Of a stretch of DNA of 64,000 nt, positions 26,655 through 39,025 are shown piece by piece. The translations under genes were made by a program, and so were the position numbers. The notes under the pieces were generated by a model that did not search any database, was not told where the DNA came from, and saw only the letters and a program-made list of their open reading frames with translations. Numbering within the stretch: the stretch's first letter is position 1; each line of letters starts with the position of its first letter. Source of the DNA: Paraburkholderia caballeronis (GTDB lineage Bacteria; Pseudomonadota; Gammaproteobacteria; Burkholderiales; Burkholderiaceae); assembly GCF_900104845.1 (NCBI RefSeq), contig NZ_FNSR01000001.1:1860001-1924000 (forward strand). Direction: 5' to 3'.

Positions 26655-26712
26655 TTTCGCTATCGCCCTATACGTCATCCGGATTGTTTCGCTATCGCCA
26701 CGACCGTATATT
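26655..26712 (+). promoter_or_regulatory. Promoter and repeated operator motif of the rhamnose operon
   Basis: TTTCGCTATCGCC occurs twice as a direct repeat at 26655-26667 and 26687-26699, 32 bp apart. The second copy is part of CGGATTGTTTCGCTATCG, which overlaps a plausible -35 (TTGTTT, 26684-26689); a -10 TATATT lies at 26707-26712 with 17-bp spacing. The nearly identical CGGATTGTTTGGCTATCG is found upstream of rhaM at about 32279. The shared motif is the best candidate operator for the local LysR regulator or another rhamnose regulator. Confidence 0.6.
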
Positions 26713-26748
26713 GGCCGGGTAGTCGCCGGTTTCGGTCGGCGGCCTTGC

Positions 26749-26979
26749 CGGAGTAGGCGCTAAAGCGCCAACTCCGGATCGACAGCTTTGCATGGGACCG
26801 GAGTAGGCGCTAAAGCGCCAACTCCGATCGACAGCTTTGCATGGGATCGGAGTAAGCGCTAAAGCGCCAACTCCGATTGACAGCTCTGCATGGGACCGGA
26901 GTAGGCGCTGAAGCGCTAACTCCGATCGACAGCTTTGCATGGGATCGGAGTAAGCGCTAAAGCGCTAACTCCGATCGAC
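26749..26979. repeat. Five tandem 49-50 bp palindrome-bearing repeats
   Basis: Units start at 26749, 26799, 26848, 26897 and 26946. Each has a 28-bp near-palindrome with outer arms CGGAGT / ACTCCG and inner arms GGCGCT / AGCGCC around AA, then a conserved spacer (ATCGACAGCTTTGCATGGGA). Base changes in the inner arms are partly paired: G with C in unit 1, A with T in unit 5, and G with T in unit 4. The fifth unit is cut within the spacer and runs into the leader of the SDR gene. The array resembles REP/BIME-type elements. Confidence 0.9.
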
Positions 26980-27032
26980 AGGAGACACCGCATGAAACGC
27001 GTGCATTGGCATCGCACCGGAGCAGGTGCGCG

Positions 27033-27785
27033 ATGAACCAGCTCGACCTGAAGAATCGCACCATGATCGTCACCGGCGGCGCGCGCGGGATCGGCTATGC
27101 GGTCGCCCAGCGCGCACTGCAATCGGGCGCCGCAGTCGCATTATGGGACGTCGATGCGGAACGCGTCGAACGCTCGCGCGGCGAGTTGGCCGCGCTAGGC
27201 CAGGTATCGGCGGTAACCGTCGAACTGACCGACGAAACCTCCGTCGCGGCCGCGGCCGCCGAGACGTTGAAGCGCCACGGCGCGATCCACGCGCTCGTGA
27301 ACAGCGCGGGCATCACCGGCGGCAACGGCCTCACGTGGGAACTGCCGGTCGACGTATGGCGCCGCGTGATCGACGTGAACCTGATCGGCTGCTACCTGAC
27401 GTGCCGCGCCGTGATCCCGCACATGCTCGAAGCCGGCTACGGCCGGATCGTCAACATCGCGTCGGTCGCGGGCAAGGACGGCAATCCGAACGCGTCGCAC
27501 TACAGCGCGTCGAAGGCCGGGCTGATCGGCCTCACGAAATCGCTCGGCAAGGAACTCGCGACGAAAAACGTCCTCGTGAACGCGGTCACGCCCGCGGCCG
27601 CGAAAACGGAAATCTTCGATTCGATGTCGCAGCAGCACATCGACTACATGCTGTCGAAGATCCCGATGAACCGTTTCCTTCTGCCGGAAGAAGCGGCGTC
27701 GCTGATCGTGTGGCTCACGTCGGAGGACTGTGCGTTCAGCACCGGCGCGGTGTTCGACCTGTCGGGCGGGCGCGCGACGTACTGA
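27033..27785 (+). CDS. SDR-family dehydrogenase, probably in L-rhamnonate catabolism
   Basis: This is a 250-residue classical short-chain dehydrogenase. It has a Rossmann Gly motif T-G-G-A-R-G-I-G, N-S-A-G, a catalytic Ser (I-A-S-V-A-G-K) and Y-S-A-S-K. It is the first gene of an operon with an MFS transporter and L-rhamnonate dehydratase. The product of the dehydratase, 2-keto-3-deoxy-L-rhamnonate, is oxidised at C4 by an SDR in the diketo-hydrolase pathway, so that is the likeliest role. A sugar 1-dehydrogenase is the alternative. The ATG at 27033 is chosen for the SDR N-terminus and the preceding GGAG/AGGTG. Confidence 0.8.
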   Translation: MNQLDLKNRTMIVTGGARGIGYAVAQRALQSGAAVALWDVDAERVERSRGELAALGQVSAVTVELTDETSVAAAAAETLKRHGAIHALVNSAGITGGNGLTWELPVDVWRRVIDVNLIGCYLTCRAVIPHMLEAGYGRIVNIASVAGKDGNPNASHYSASKAGLIGLTKSLGKELATKNVLVNAVTPAAAKTEIFDSMSQQHIDYMLSKIPMNRFLLPEEAASLIVWLTSEDCAFSTGAVFDLSGGRATY

Positions 27786-27853
27786 GCGGTTCGCCGGCCC
27801 GCGCGACGCGGCCGGATCGACAACGGCGGCCCACCGCCGGACTGGAGACAACG

Positions 27854-29185
27854 ATGGAGAGCCGTTTGCCGCTGGCAACGGAGAACGCGATCGGCCGCGC
27901 GATGCGCCGCCTGCTGCCGTTCCTGTTGTTGATGTACGTGCTCGCGTTCCTCGACCGCGCGAACATCGGTTTCGCGCAGAAGGCGCTGCAGCACGACACC
28001 GGTCTGTCGAACACCGCGTTCGCGTTCGGCGCGGGCGTGTTCTTCATCGGTTATGCGCTGTTCGAGGTGCCGAGCAACCTGCTGCTGCATCGCTTCGGCG
28101 CGCGCCGCTGGATGTGCCGGATCATGGTCACGTGGGGGCTGGTGTCCGCCGCGACCGCATGGGTCAGCACGCCGACGGAGTTCTACGTGCTGCGGTTCCT
28201 GCTCGGCGTCGCGGAAGCGGGGTTCTTTCCGGGCATCGTCTATTACCTGACGCAGTGGTTTCCGCAGTCCGCGCGGGCGCGCGCGATCGGCGTGTTCTAC
28301 TTCGGCGCGCCGCTCGCGTTCATCGTCGGCGGTCCGCTGTCGGGGCTGCTGATCGACCTGCACGGCACGTTCGGCCTCACCGGCTGGAAGTGGCTGTTCC
28401 TCGTCGAAGGGCTGCTCGCGGCGGCGGTCGGCGTGTGGGCGTTCTGGTATCTGGCGGACCAGCCGGCCGACGCGCCCTGGCTCACCGGCGACGAACGCCG
28501 CGCGCTGACCGACGCGGTGCGCCACGACGCGCGCGAAGCGGCGGCGCACGGTCCCGCCGACGTGCGGGCCGCGTTGTTCGACCGCCGCGTGCTCGCGTAT
28601 GCGCTGATCTACGCGCTGATCCAGATGAGCGTGTACGGCGTGATCTTCTTCCTGCCGCAGCAGGTCGCGTCGCTGCTCGGCACGTCGGTCGGCCTGAAGG
28701 TCGGGCTGCTGACCGCGGTGCCGTGGCTGTGCGCGGTCGCGCTCACATGGAGCGTGCCGCGCCGCGCGGATAAGCGCGTATCGCATCGCGCGTGGGCAGT
28801 GCGGCTGCTGGTGCTGTCGGGGCTCGGCATCGTGGTGTCCGGTGTCGCCGGCAACGCGTTCGTCGCGATGCTCGGCCTGTGCTGCGCGGCGAGCGGCTTC
28901 ATCGCCGCGCAGCCGCTGTTCTGGACGTTCCCGACGCGCCATCTCGCGGGCGCGGCGTCGGCCGGCGGCCTCGCGCTCATCAACGCGCTCGGCAGCCTCG
29001 GCGGCTTCTTCGCGCCGGCGCTGCGCGCGGCTGTCGATCGCGCGTTCGCGTCACACGCGGCGGGCCTCGAAGTGCTCGGCGTCGCGAGCGTCGCCGCCGC
29101 CGTGCTCGTGATCTTCGTCGTCCCGCGCTCGCGCGCGCCCGCGGACGGAACCCCGTTCGAGCCGCCCGCCCAGCGCGCGCGGTAA
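27854..29185 (+). CDS. MFS transporter, ACS (sugar-acid/anion symporter) family
   Basis: This is a 443-residue protein with twelve predicted helices. It carries the ACS-family marks: [12 protein letters not shown] in helix 1, [14 protein letters not shown] in helix 2, and the V-A-E-A-G-F-F-P-G motif. Family members move sugar acids and aromatic acids with H+. Next to L-rhamnonate dehydratase, it probably imports L-rhamnonate or a similar aldonate. It is cotranscribed with the SDR upstream and rhmD downstream. Confidence 0.88.
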   Translation: MESRLPLATENAIGRAMRRLLPFLLLMYVLAFLDRANIGFAQKALQHDTGLSNTAFAFGAGVFFIGYALFEVPSNLLLHRFGARRWMCRIMVTWGLVSAATAWVSTPTEFYVLRFLLGVAEAGFFPGIVYYLTQWFPQSARARAIGVFYFGAPLAFIVGGPLSGLLIDLHGTFGLTGWKWLFLVEGLLAAAVGVWAFWYLADQPADAPWLTGDERRALTDAVRHDAREAAAHGPADVRAALFDRRVLAYALIYALIQMSVYGVIFFLPQQVASLLGTSVGLKVGLLTAVPWLCAVALTWSVPRRADKRVSHRAWAVRLLVLSGLGIVVSGVAGNAFVAMLGLCCAASGFIAAQPLFWTFPTRHLAGAASAGGLALINALGSLGGFFAPALRAAVDRAFASHAAGLEVLGVASVAAAVLVIFVVPRSRAPADGTPFEPPAQRAR

Positions 29186-29207
29186 TCCCCTCAAGGAGCA
29201 AGCGTCC

Positions 29208-30386
29208 ATGGCCATGCCCACCATCAAACACGTCCGCGCGTCCGTCGTGCGCGGCGGCGGCGCCGACTATCACGACCAGCCCGACGGACACTGGATCGAC
29301 GACCACATCTCGACGCCGATGGCGCGTTATCCGGAGTACCGGCAGAGCCGCCGCTCGTTCGGCATCGACGTGCTCGGCACGCTCGTCGTCGAAATCGAGG
29401 CGAGCGACGGCACGGTCGGTTTCGCGGTGACGACCGGCGGCGAGATCGGCGCGTTCATCGTCGAGCGGCATCTCGCGCGTTTCCTCGAAGGCCAGCGCGT
29501 GACCGACATCGAGAAGATGTGGGATCAGATGTACTACGCGACGCTCTATTACGGGCGCAAGGGCGTGGTGCTGAACACGATCTCCGGCGTCGATCTCGCG
29601 CTGTGGGACCTGCTCGGACAGATTCGCCAGGAGCCGGTGTATCAACTGCTCGGCGGCCCGGTGCGCGACGAGCTGCAGTTCTACGCGACCGGCGCGCGGC
29701 CGGACCTCGCGAAGCAGATGGGTTTCATCGGCGGCAAGCTGCCGTTGCAGCACGGGCCGGCCGAAGGCGAGGAGGGCTTGCGGATGAACATCGAGAAGCT
29801 CGCCGCGATGCGCGAGCGCGTCGGCGACGACTTCTGGCTGATGTACGACTGCTGGATGAGCCTCGACGTGCGCTATGCGACGCGGCTCGCGTCCGCCGCG
29901 CACGCGTACGGGCTGAAGTGGGTCGAGGAATGCCTGCCGCCCGACGACTACTGGGGTTATGCCGAACTGCGCCGCAACGTGCCGCGCGGGATGATGGTGT
30001 CGACCGGCGAGCACGAGGCGACGCGCTGGGGTTTCCGGATGCTGCTCGAAATGGGCTGCTGCGACCTGATTCAGCCGGATGTGAACTGGTGCGGCGGGAT
30101 CACCGAGCTGATCAAGATTTCCGCGCTCGCGGACGCGCACAACGTGCTGGTCGCGCCGCACGGGTCGTCGGTGTACAGCTATCACTTCGTTGTCACGCGG
30201 CACAACTCGCCGTTCGCGGAGTTCCTGATGATGGCGCCGGGCGCGGACAAGGTGGTGCCGATGTTCACGCCGCTGCTGCTCGACGAACCGGTTCCGGTGA
30301 ACGGCCGGATGAAGGTGCCGGACGCGCCGGGTTTCGGCGTGCGGCTCAATCCGGACTGCAAGCTGTCGCGGCCTTACACCCACTGA
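29208..30386 (+). CDS. rhmD: L-rhamnonate dehydratase
   Basis: This is a 392-residue enolase-superfamily enzyme that removes water from L-rhamnonate to give 2-keto-3-deoxy-L-rhamnonate. It shows the RhmD N-terminus ([26 protein letters not shown]) and the metal ligands of the mandelate-racemase group ([20 protein letters not shown]). The general-base His lies in V-A-P-H-G-S-S. AAGGAG precedes the ATG. Its presence defines the locus as the non-phosphorylative rhamnose route. Confidence 0.93.
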   Translation: MAMPTIKHVRASVVRGGGADYHDQPDGHWIDDHISTPMARYPEYRQSRRSFGIDVLGTLVVEIEASDGTVGFAVTTGGEIGAFIVERHLARFLEGQRVTDIEKMWDQMYYATLYYGRKGVVLNTISGVDLALWDLLGQIRQEPVYQLLGGPVRDELQFYATGARPDLAKQMGFIGGKLPLQHGPAEGEEGLRMNIEKLAAMRERVGDDFWLMYDCWMSLDVRYATRLASAAHAYGLKWVEECLPPDDYWGYAELRRNVPRGMMVSTGEHEATRWGFRMLLEMGCCDLIQPDVNWCGGITELIKISALADAHNVLVAPHGSSVYSYHFVVTRHNSPFAEFLMMAPGADKVVPMFTPLLLDEPVPVNGRMKVPDAPGFGVRLNPDCKLSRPYTH

Positions 30387-30429
30387 CCCGCCCTGGCGGC
30401 CGAGGCGCCGCCGTCACGAGGAGAAACGC

Positions 30430-31212
30430 GTGCTGCTCAACGACAAGGTGGTGATCGTCACCGGCGGGTCGCGCGGGATCGGCCGCGCGATCGCGCTCGC
30501 GTGCGCGCGCGAGGGCGCGGACGTCGCGATCAATTACTGGGGCGACAACGACGCGTCGTACGGGCGTCGCGCCGCGATCGCCGAGGTGCTCGACGAGATC
30601 GGCCGGCTGGGGCGGCGCGCGATCGCGATCGAAGGCAACGTCGCCGCGCCGCAGACCGGCATCGACCTCGTGCGCCAGACGGTCGAGCGTTTCGGCAAGG
30701 TGGACGTACTCGCGAGCAACGCGGGCATCTGCCCGTTCCATTCGTTCCTCGACATGCCGCCCGCGGTGCTCGAACGCACGATCGGCGTGAACCTGAACGG
30801 CGCGTTCTACGTGACACAGGCGGTCGCGCGGCAGATGAAGGAGCAGGGCAGCGGCGGCGCGATCGTCGCGACAAGTTCGATCAGCGCGCTGGTCGGCGGC
30901 GGGATGCAGACGCACTACACGCCGACGAAGGCCGGCGTGCATTCGCTGATGCAGTCGTGCGCGATCGCGCTCGGACCTTACGGGATCCGATGCAATTCGG
31001 TGATGCCCGGCACGATCGCAACCGACCTGAACGCGGAGGATCTCGCGGACGAAACGAAGCGCCGCTACTTCGAGCAACGGATTCCGCTCGGGCGGCTGGG
31101 CCAGCCCGACGACGTCGCGGAATGCGTGGTGTTCCTCGCGTCGGACCGCGCGCGTTATGTGACGGGCGCGGCGCTGCTGGTCGACGGCGGGCTGTTCGTG
31201 AATCTGCAGTAG
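30430..31212 (+). CDS. L-rhamnose 1-dehydrogenase (SDR family)
   Basis: This is a 260-residue SDR that begins M-L-L-N-D-K-V-V-I-V-T-G-G-S-R-G-I-G-R-A and resembles the known NAD(P)-dependent L-rhamnose 1-dehydrogenases. It has the catalytic T-S-S-I-S and Y-T-P-T-K. The usual N-N-A-G is S-N-A-G. It would oxidise L-rhamnose to the 1,4-lactone, which the amidohydrolase of this locus then opens. The GTG at 30430 is the start because GAGGAG lies six bases upstream. It closes the SDR-MFS-rhmD operon and is convergent with the LysR gene. Confidence 0.85.
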   Translation: MLLNDKVVIVTGGSRGIGRAIALACAREGADVAINYWGDNDASYGRRAAIAEVLDEIGRLGRRAIAIEGNVAAPQTGIDLVRQTVERFGKVDVLASNAGICPFHSFLDMPPAVLERTIGVNLNGAFYVTQAVARQMKEQGSGGAIVATSSISALVGGGMQTHYTPTKAGVHSLMQSCAIALGPYGIRCNSVMPGTIATDLNAEDLADETKRRYFEQRIPLGRLGQPDDVAECVVFLASDRARYVTGAALLVDGGLFVNLQ

Positions 31213-31218
31213 GCCGAT

Positions 31219-32235
31219 TCAGCAGGCGGCGAGCGGCGACGCGCGCCGCGGGACCCGGGCGCCGCCGCCGGGCGAGAGCGGCTGTGTAAGCGGCGGCGGG
31301 AACGGTTGCGAAAAGCGGCGCAGCAGGCCGACGAAATGTTCGGCCGGCTCCGCGAGCGGTTCGTCGTTGCGCGTCAGGATGCCGAAACCGGGCAGGCTCT
31401 TGCCGATTTCGAGCGGCAGCGTGACGAGCAGTCCGCCGCGCACGTGATCGCGGACGACCGACTCCGGCAGCATCGCGACCGCGTCGAAGTTTTCGAGCAG
31501 TTGCAGCGTCGCGAAGATCGACGCGCATTCGGTCAGGTTCACCGGCGTCGCGAGTCCCGCGCGCGCCAGTTCGCCTTCGAACAGTTCGCGCGCGGGGCTC
31601 GCGATCGGCTGCGCGACCCACGGCCAGTCCATCAGTTCGGCGAGCGCGACGTTCGCGCGCCGCGCGAGCGGATGCCGCGCGCGCACGACGAGCACCAGCG
31701 TTTCGCGCGCGAGCGGCTCGAAGCCGAAGTCGTTGTGTTGCAGCGGCGTGGTGAGGCGGCCGAGCGCGAGATCCACTTCGCGGCGATGCAGCAACTGCAC
31801 GACCTGGTCGCTGGTTTCGCCGAGGATGCGCACGTTCAGCAGCGGCCGTTCGGTCTTCAAGGCGGCGACCGCCTGCGCGAGCAGGTCGGGCGCGGCGCCC
31901 ATGATCGCGCCGACGGTCAACTGGCCGTGGCCGCCGCGGCGCTTCACGTCGAGGTCTTCGGCGAAACGCGTGAGATCGGTGAGCGCGCGCCGCGCATAGG
32001 CGAGGGTGACGACGCCGAGCGACGTCGGCTGCATGCCGCGCGCATTGCGCTCGAAGAGGCGGAAGCCGAATGCCTCTTCGATGTCGCTCAGCATGCGGCT
32101 CGCGCTCGGCTGGGCGACGTTGATCGCGTCGGCGGCCTGATGCACGTTGCGCGCGTCGTCGAGCGCGACGAGCAGCGCAAGATGCTTGAACCGGAGCCGG
32201 TTGACGAGTGCGACAGCGGCTGTCTGGTGGTTCAT
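31219..32235 (-). CDS. LysR-type regulator of the rhamnose locus
   Basis: This is a 338-residue LysR protein. The N-terminal winged HTH (about residues 15-75) contains R-N-V-H-Q-A-A-D-A-I-N-V-A-Q-P-S-A-S-R-M, followed by a periplasmic-binding-like effector domain. It resembles the GalR/GbpR sub-group that controls sugar and polyol genes. The C-terminus has a Pro/Gly-rich tail of about 25 residues. It lies between two rhamnose operons and is divergent from rhaM, so it probably controls both through the shared ATTGTTT(C/G)GCTATCG motif. ATG 32235 is chosen; an in-frame start at 32277 would overlap the divergent promoter. Confidence 0.88.
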   Translation of the reverse strand: MNHQTAAVALVNRLRFKHLALLVALDDARNVHQAADAINVAQPSASRMLSDIEEAFGFRLFERNARGMQPTSLGVVTLAYARRALTDLTRFAEDLDVKRRGGHGQLTVGAIMGAAPDLLAQAVAALKTERPLLNVRILGETSDQVVQLLHRREVDLALGRLTTPLQHNDFGFEPLARETLVLVVRARHPLARRANVALAELMDWPWVAQPIASPARELFEGELARAGLATPVNLTECASIFATLQLLENFDAVAMLPESVVRDHVRGGLLVTLPLEIGKSLPGFGILTRNDEPLAEPAEHFVGLLRRFSQPFPPPLTQPLSPGGGARVPRRASPLAAC

Positions 32236-32278
32236 GAACCCCCGCGATTCGGTTTGTGGATCGCCCGATCCCAACATC

Positions 32279-32311
32279 GGATTGTTTGGCTATCGGTGTG
32301 CGAATTATAGT
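32279..32311 (+). promoter_or_regulatory. Promoter and operator motif upstream of rhaM
   Basis: CGGATTGTTTGGCTATCG repeats the motif seen before the SDR operon at 26680 with one mismatch. TTGTTT (32282-32287) can serve as -35, and TATAGT (32306-32311) as -10 with 18-bp spacing. Confidence 0.55.
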
Positions 32312-32387
32312 CGCTGAACACGGCGGCGAGACAACCGGCGACACAACCGTCGATATAACGACAGGCAGGCTGGACGGAGACATCACG

Positions 32388-32702
32388 ATGGAGACGATCG
32401 CCTTTCGGATGCGGCTCGATCCCGGTCAGCGGGACGAATACGAGCGGCGTCACCGCGCACTCTGGCCCGAACTCGCCGACGCGCTGCGCGACGCGGGCAT
32501 CAGCGACTACTGGATCTTCGTCGACGACTCGAACGGTCATCTGTTCGCGGTGCTGAAGCGCCGCGACGATCACACGATGGACCGGCTGCCGCATCTGCCC
32601 GTGATGCGCAAATGGTGGGATTACATGGCCGACATCATGCAGACCGAACCGGACGGCGCGCCGGTGCAGCAGCCGCTCGACGCGGTTTTCCATCTGCGCT
32701 GA
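32388..32702 (+). CDS. rhaM: L-rhamnose mutarotase
   Basis: This is a 104-residue protein of the RhaM/YiiL family, which interconverts alpha- and beta-L-rhamnopyranose. It has the family pattern [21 protein letters not shown], and the C-terminal [12 protein letters not shown]. The ATG at 32388 follows GGAG and matches the normal family length. It opens the operon that continues with the lactonase-like gene and the ABC importer. Confidence 0.92.
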   Translation: METIAFRMRLDPGQRDEYERRHRALWPELADALRDAGISDYWIFVDDSNGHLFAVLKRRDDHTMDRLPHLPVMRKWWDYMADIMQTEPDGAPVQQPLDAVFHLR

Positions 32703-32719
32703 ACGGACCGGAGCACGCG

Positions 32720-33621
32720 ATGCAGGTCGTCGATCCGCACGTCCACTTCTGGGACCTCGCCGCCCATCATTACCCGTGGCTCGCGAATCCGGGCACGTCG
32801 TTCGTCGGCGATGCGCGCGAGCTGAAGCACGACTATCTGCCGGCCGATCTGCGGCGCGACGCCGGCGGCATCGACGTGCTGAAAGTCGTGCACGTCGAGG
32901 CGAATCACGATCCGGCCGATCCGGTCGAGGAGACGCGCTGGCTGCAATCGCTCGCCGATGCGAAAGAGCCAGGCTGGCCCGATGCGATCGTCGCGGCCGC
33001 CGACCTGAGCGATGCGAACGCGGAGCGCACGCTGGCCGCGCACGCCGCGTTCGCGCGCACGCGCGGCATCCGCCAGATCCTGAACGTGCACGACAACCCG
33101 CTGTACGACTATGTGGGACGCCATTATCTGCGCGACGAAGCGTGGCGCAGGCGCTTCGGGCTGCTCGCGCGTTACGGGCTGTCGTTCGATCTGCAACTGT
33201 ATCCGTCACAGATGGCCGACGCGGCGGCGCTCGCGCGCGAGCATCCGGACGTGCAACTGATCGTCAACCACACGGGGATGTTCGTGGACCGTGACAGCGT
33301 CGCCGGTTATCGCGCGTGGCGCGACGGGCTGCGTTTACTCGCCGCCTGTCCGAACGTCGCGATCAAGATCAGCGGACTCGCGATGTTCGATCATCGCTGG
33401 ACCGTCGAGAGCCTGCGCCCGTACGTGCTCGAAACGATCGACGCGTTCGGTGCCGAGCGTGCGATGTTCGCGTCGAACTTTCCGGTGGACCGGCTGTTCG
33501 GCACCTACGGCGACCTGTGGCGCGCGTATGCGTCGATCGTCGCGGGCGCGAGCGACGACGAACGCGCGGCGCTGTTCGTGCGCAATGCCGAACGCGTGTA
33601 TCGATTAGGCGGCGAGCAACG

Positions 33622-33625
<4 letters not shown>
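32720..33625 (+). CDS. Amidohydrolase family, probable L-rhamnono-1,4-lactonase
   Basis: This is a 301-residue amidohydrolase_2 protein with the metal-binding start V-D-P-H-V-H-F-W-D, the V-V-H-V-E-A-N strand, V-N-H-T-G and the late S-N-F-P-V-D. Members act as lactonases for sugar lactones, and next to rhamnose 1-dehydrogenase and rhmD the expected substrate is L-rhamnono-1,4-lactone. The stop overlaps the ABC ATPase start (ATGA at 33622-33625). GGAG precedes the ATG. Confidence 0.85.
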
Positions 33626-36264
<2,639 letters not shown>

Positions 36265-36272
<8 letters not shown>

Positions 36273-37275
36273 ACCCGATTCCGTGTTGACCGCGCGCCGC
36301 GCGTCGCGCGCGCCCGGCTGGGAGGCGCTGCTCGTCGTGATCCTGATCGCGTCGCTCGGCGTCGGGCGCTGGTTGTCGCCGGTGTTCCTGACCGGCGCGA
36401 ACCTCGAAAACGTGCTCGCGGACCTCACCGAGGTCGCGCTGATGGCGCTGCCGATGACGCTCGTGATCGTCGCGGCGGAAATCGACCTGTCGGTCGCGTC
36501 GGTGCTCGGCGCGTCGAGCGCGCTGCTCGGCGTGCTGTGGCACCTGGGTCTGCCGATGCCGGCCGCGATCGCGCTGGTGCTGGTCGCGGGCGCGCTCGCG
36601 GGCCTGTTCAACGGCCTCGTGATCGTGAAGCTGAACCTGCCGTCGCTCGCGGTGACGATCGGCACGCTCGCGCTGTTTCGCGGCCTCGCGTACGTGCTGC
36701 TCGGCGACCAGGCGATCGCCGACTTCCCGCCCGCGTACACGCTGTTCGCGATGAACACGCTCGGCAATACGTTCATTCCGCAGCCGTTCGCGATCGTGGT
36801 CGTCGCGGCGTTCGGCTTCACGTTGCTGCTGCAGGCGACCGCGTTCGGCCGCAGCCTTTATGCGATCGGCGCGAACAGCACGGCCGCCGCGTTCTCGGGC
36901 ATCGACGTGCCGCGTCTGAAGCTGCGGCTCTTCGTGATCTCCGGCGCGATGAGCGCGCTCGCCGGCGTGCTGTACACGCTGCGTTTCACGAGCGCGCGCG
37001 GCGACAACGGCGAAGGGTTCGAACTGTCGGTGATCGCGGCGGTGCTGTTCGGCGGCGTCAGCATCTTCGGCGGGCGCGGGTCGATGGTCGGCGTGCTGCT
37101 GTCGCTCGCGATCGTCGGCGTGCTGAAGAACGCGTTGACGCTCGCGGACGTGTCGAGCGAGACGCTGACGATCGTGACCGGCGCGCTGCTGCTCGCGTCG
37201 GTGCTGATCCCGAACATGGCCGCGCGCTGGCGCGCGGTGCGCGACCGGCGGATCGTCGCGCGCTCGACGACGTAA
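36265..37275 (+). CDS. Sugar ABC transporter permease 2, rhamnose type
   Basis: This is a 336-residue RbsC-like permease, a divergent sister of the preceding gene. It has V-A-A-E-I-D-L-S-V-A-S-V-L-G, the Y-A-I-G-A-N-S-T-A-A-A-F-S-G-I loop and G-G-V-S-I-F-G-G-R-G-S near the end. Two different permeases per transporter are usual for the rhamnose importers. Confidence 0.9.
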
Positions 37276-37352
37276 GAGCAGCAGGCAGGCGTTGTGAAGA
37301 GGGCATGGACCCCGCCGGGCAGCAGCCCGGCATTCATCGAGGAGACACTTTC

Positions 37353-38357
37353 ATGTTCAAGCCAGTACGTGGGGCCGGCGCGGCGCTGTTGTGCGCGCTG
37401 CTGCTCGGAGGGACGGCCGCGCACGCGGCCGGCATCAAGGACGGCCTGAAGATCGCGTTCGTGCCGAAGCAGATCAACAACCCGTACGAGGTGATCGCGG
37501 ACAACGGCGGGATGGCGGCGATCGGCGAGTTCAAGGGCGTCGGCAAGGTGGTCGGACCGTCGGACGCGGGCGCGTCGTCGCAGGTGTCGTACATCAACAC
37601 GCTGACCACGCAGCGCCAGGACGTGATCGTGATCGCCGCGAACGACGCGAATGCGCTGGTGCCGTACCTGAAGCGCGCGATGGCGCAGGGCATCAAGGTC
37701 GTCACGTTCGATTCGGATACCGCGCCCGAGGGCCGCCAGGTGTTCGTGAACCAGGCGGACGCGGAGAGCATCGGGCGCGGCCAGGTGCAGCTGGTCGCGA
37801 AGCTGATGGGCGGCGAGGGCGAGTTCGCGATCCTGTCCGCGACGCCGAACGCGACGAACCAGAACACGTGGATCAGGTGGATGCAGGAGGAACTGAAGAA
37901 ACCCGAGTACGCGAAGATGAAGCTCGTGAAGATCGCGTACGGCAACGACGACGACCAGAAGTCGTTCGTCGAGACCCAGGGGCTGTTGCAGGCGTATCCG
38001 AACCTGAAGGCGATCGTCGCGCCGACGACCGTCGGGATCGCGGCGGCCGCGCGCTACATCTCGACGTCGTCGAGCAAGGGCAAGGTGGCCGTGACCGGCC
38101 TCGGCACGCCGAACCAGATGCGCGCGTTCGTGAAGAACGGCACCGTGACGGCGTTCCAGTTGTGGGACCCGGGCCAGCTTGGTTATCTGGCCGCGTATGC
38201 GGCGGCGAACCTCGCGTCGGGGACGATCACCGGCAAGGAGGGCGACTCGTTCGACGCGGGCAAGCTCGGCAAGCGGACGGTCGGCAAGAGCGGCGAGGTG
38301 ATCCTCGGGCCGCCGACGACGTTCGATGCGTCGAATATCGACAACTTCAATTTTTGA
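37353..38357 (+). CDS. rhaS: Rhamnose-type ABC transporter periplasmic binding protein
   Basis: This is a 334-residue periplasmic binding protein (Peripla_BP_4, RhaS/AI-2-binding type). A Sec signal peptide (L-L-C-A-L-L-L-G-G-T-A-A-H-A-A) is followed by I-A-F-V-P-K-Q-I-N-N-P-Y and F-D-S-D-T-A-P-E-G-R. The GAGGAG ribosome site lies before the ATG at 37353. It is the last gene of the rhaM operon. The name follows rhizobial RhaS, and no ligand is proven. Confidence 0.85.
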   Translation: MFKPVRGAGAALLCALLLGGTAAHAAGIKDGLKIAFVPKQINNPYEVIADNGGMAAIGEFKGVGKVVGPSDAGASSQVSYINTLTTQRQDVIVIAANDANALVPYLKRAMAQGIKVVTFDSDTAPEGRQVFVNQADAESIGRGQVQLVAKLMGGEGEFAILSATPNATNQNTWIRWMQEELKKPEYAKMKLVKIAYGNDDDQKSFVETQGLLQAYPNLKAIVAPTTVGIAAAARYISTSSSKGKVAVTGLGTPNQMRAFVKNGTVTAFQLWDPGQLGYLAAYAAANLASGTITGKEGDSFDAGKLGKRTVGKSGEVILGPPTTFDASNIDNFNF

Positions 38358-38576
38358 GTGAGCGGCGGGCGGTGCGGCGCGAAGCGGCCGCTGGCGGGCG
38401 AAACAGGATGATCGCGAAGCCGGACCGGCCGTGCGGCGCCGGGTAGGCCGTCGCGTTCGCGAGGTCGGCTCCTGGGGCAGGGCGCGGATATCGCGGGGGC
38501 AGTTTCCCTGTGCTGCGGACGGTTAACCGGGAGGTTGCCGTCGAGCCATCCGTTGCGGGCCGGGCGCGACCGGCCG

Positions 38577-38801
38577 CTAGAACCGCACGCCGGTCCCGCA
38601 TCCGCCCGCGAAACCGCCGCCGCTGCCGCCCGCCGCGCCGCAGAACACGCCGCAGCCGGACAGCGCCGCCGCGACCAGCACGCAGACCGCCGCCGCGCGA
38701 AGCCGGCGGACATAACGCGCGGTTCTCGCGAGCGCGTGAGTTGGCGCGACGCGACAGGACAGGCGCAAACCGCTGGCAACAGTGGGTCGTAGACGCATCA
38801 T
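38577..38801 (-). CDS. Small putative lipoprotein
   Basis: This 74-residue frame has a hydrophobic stretch (A-A-A-V-C-V-L-V-A-A-A-L-S-G-C) ending in a lipobox L-S-G-C and a short Gly/Cys-rich mature part of about 28 residues. The N-terminal region before the hydrophobic stretch is unusually long (about 35 residues) and basic, and the ribosome site is weak, so the start may be wrong. It sits alone in a 670-base gap between the rhamnose operon and the DUF1992 gene; nothing else in that gap is supported. Confidence 0.4.
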   Translation of the reverse strand: MMRLRPTVASGLRLSCRVAPTHALARTARYVRRLRAAAVCVLVAAALSGCGVFCGAAGGSGGGFAGGCGTGVRF

Positions 38802-39025
38802 GGTTCGCTTACCGAACGTTTCGCCGCGCGCGGCCGGCCGGATCGACGGCCGCCGCATCGGCGCATGACGATCACCCTACCCGATCCGGCGACCGCGATC
38901 CGCGCGCGACGCTTCCGTCCCCACAATCGACCACGCGCGCCACGGCCGTCGCGCGCATCGGACACCGGCGTGCGCGCCGGAATTTGCCTGCTAGAATGCG
39001 TGAGCCGTAACGTAGTGGACCGCTG

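Larger units (their letters stand above)
26556..27032. other. Long leader of the rhamnose SDR/MFS/rhmD operon
   Basis: No gene lies here. The stretch holds the probable operon promoter (26655-26712) and the tandem palindromic array (26749-26979), which ends 53 bases before the SDR start. The transcript leader would therefore be about 310 bases long with five strong hairpins. Confidence 0.6.

Noticed and set aside
26749..26979. CRISPR-like array
   Set aside because: The units are contiguous 49-50 bp palindromes whose spacer part is conserved, so there are no unique spacers, and no cas gene is nearby.
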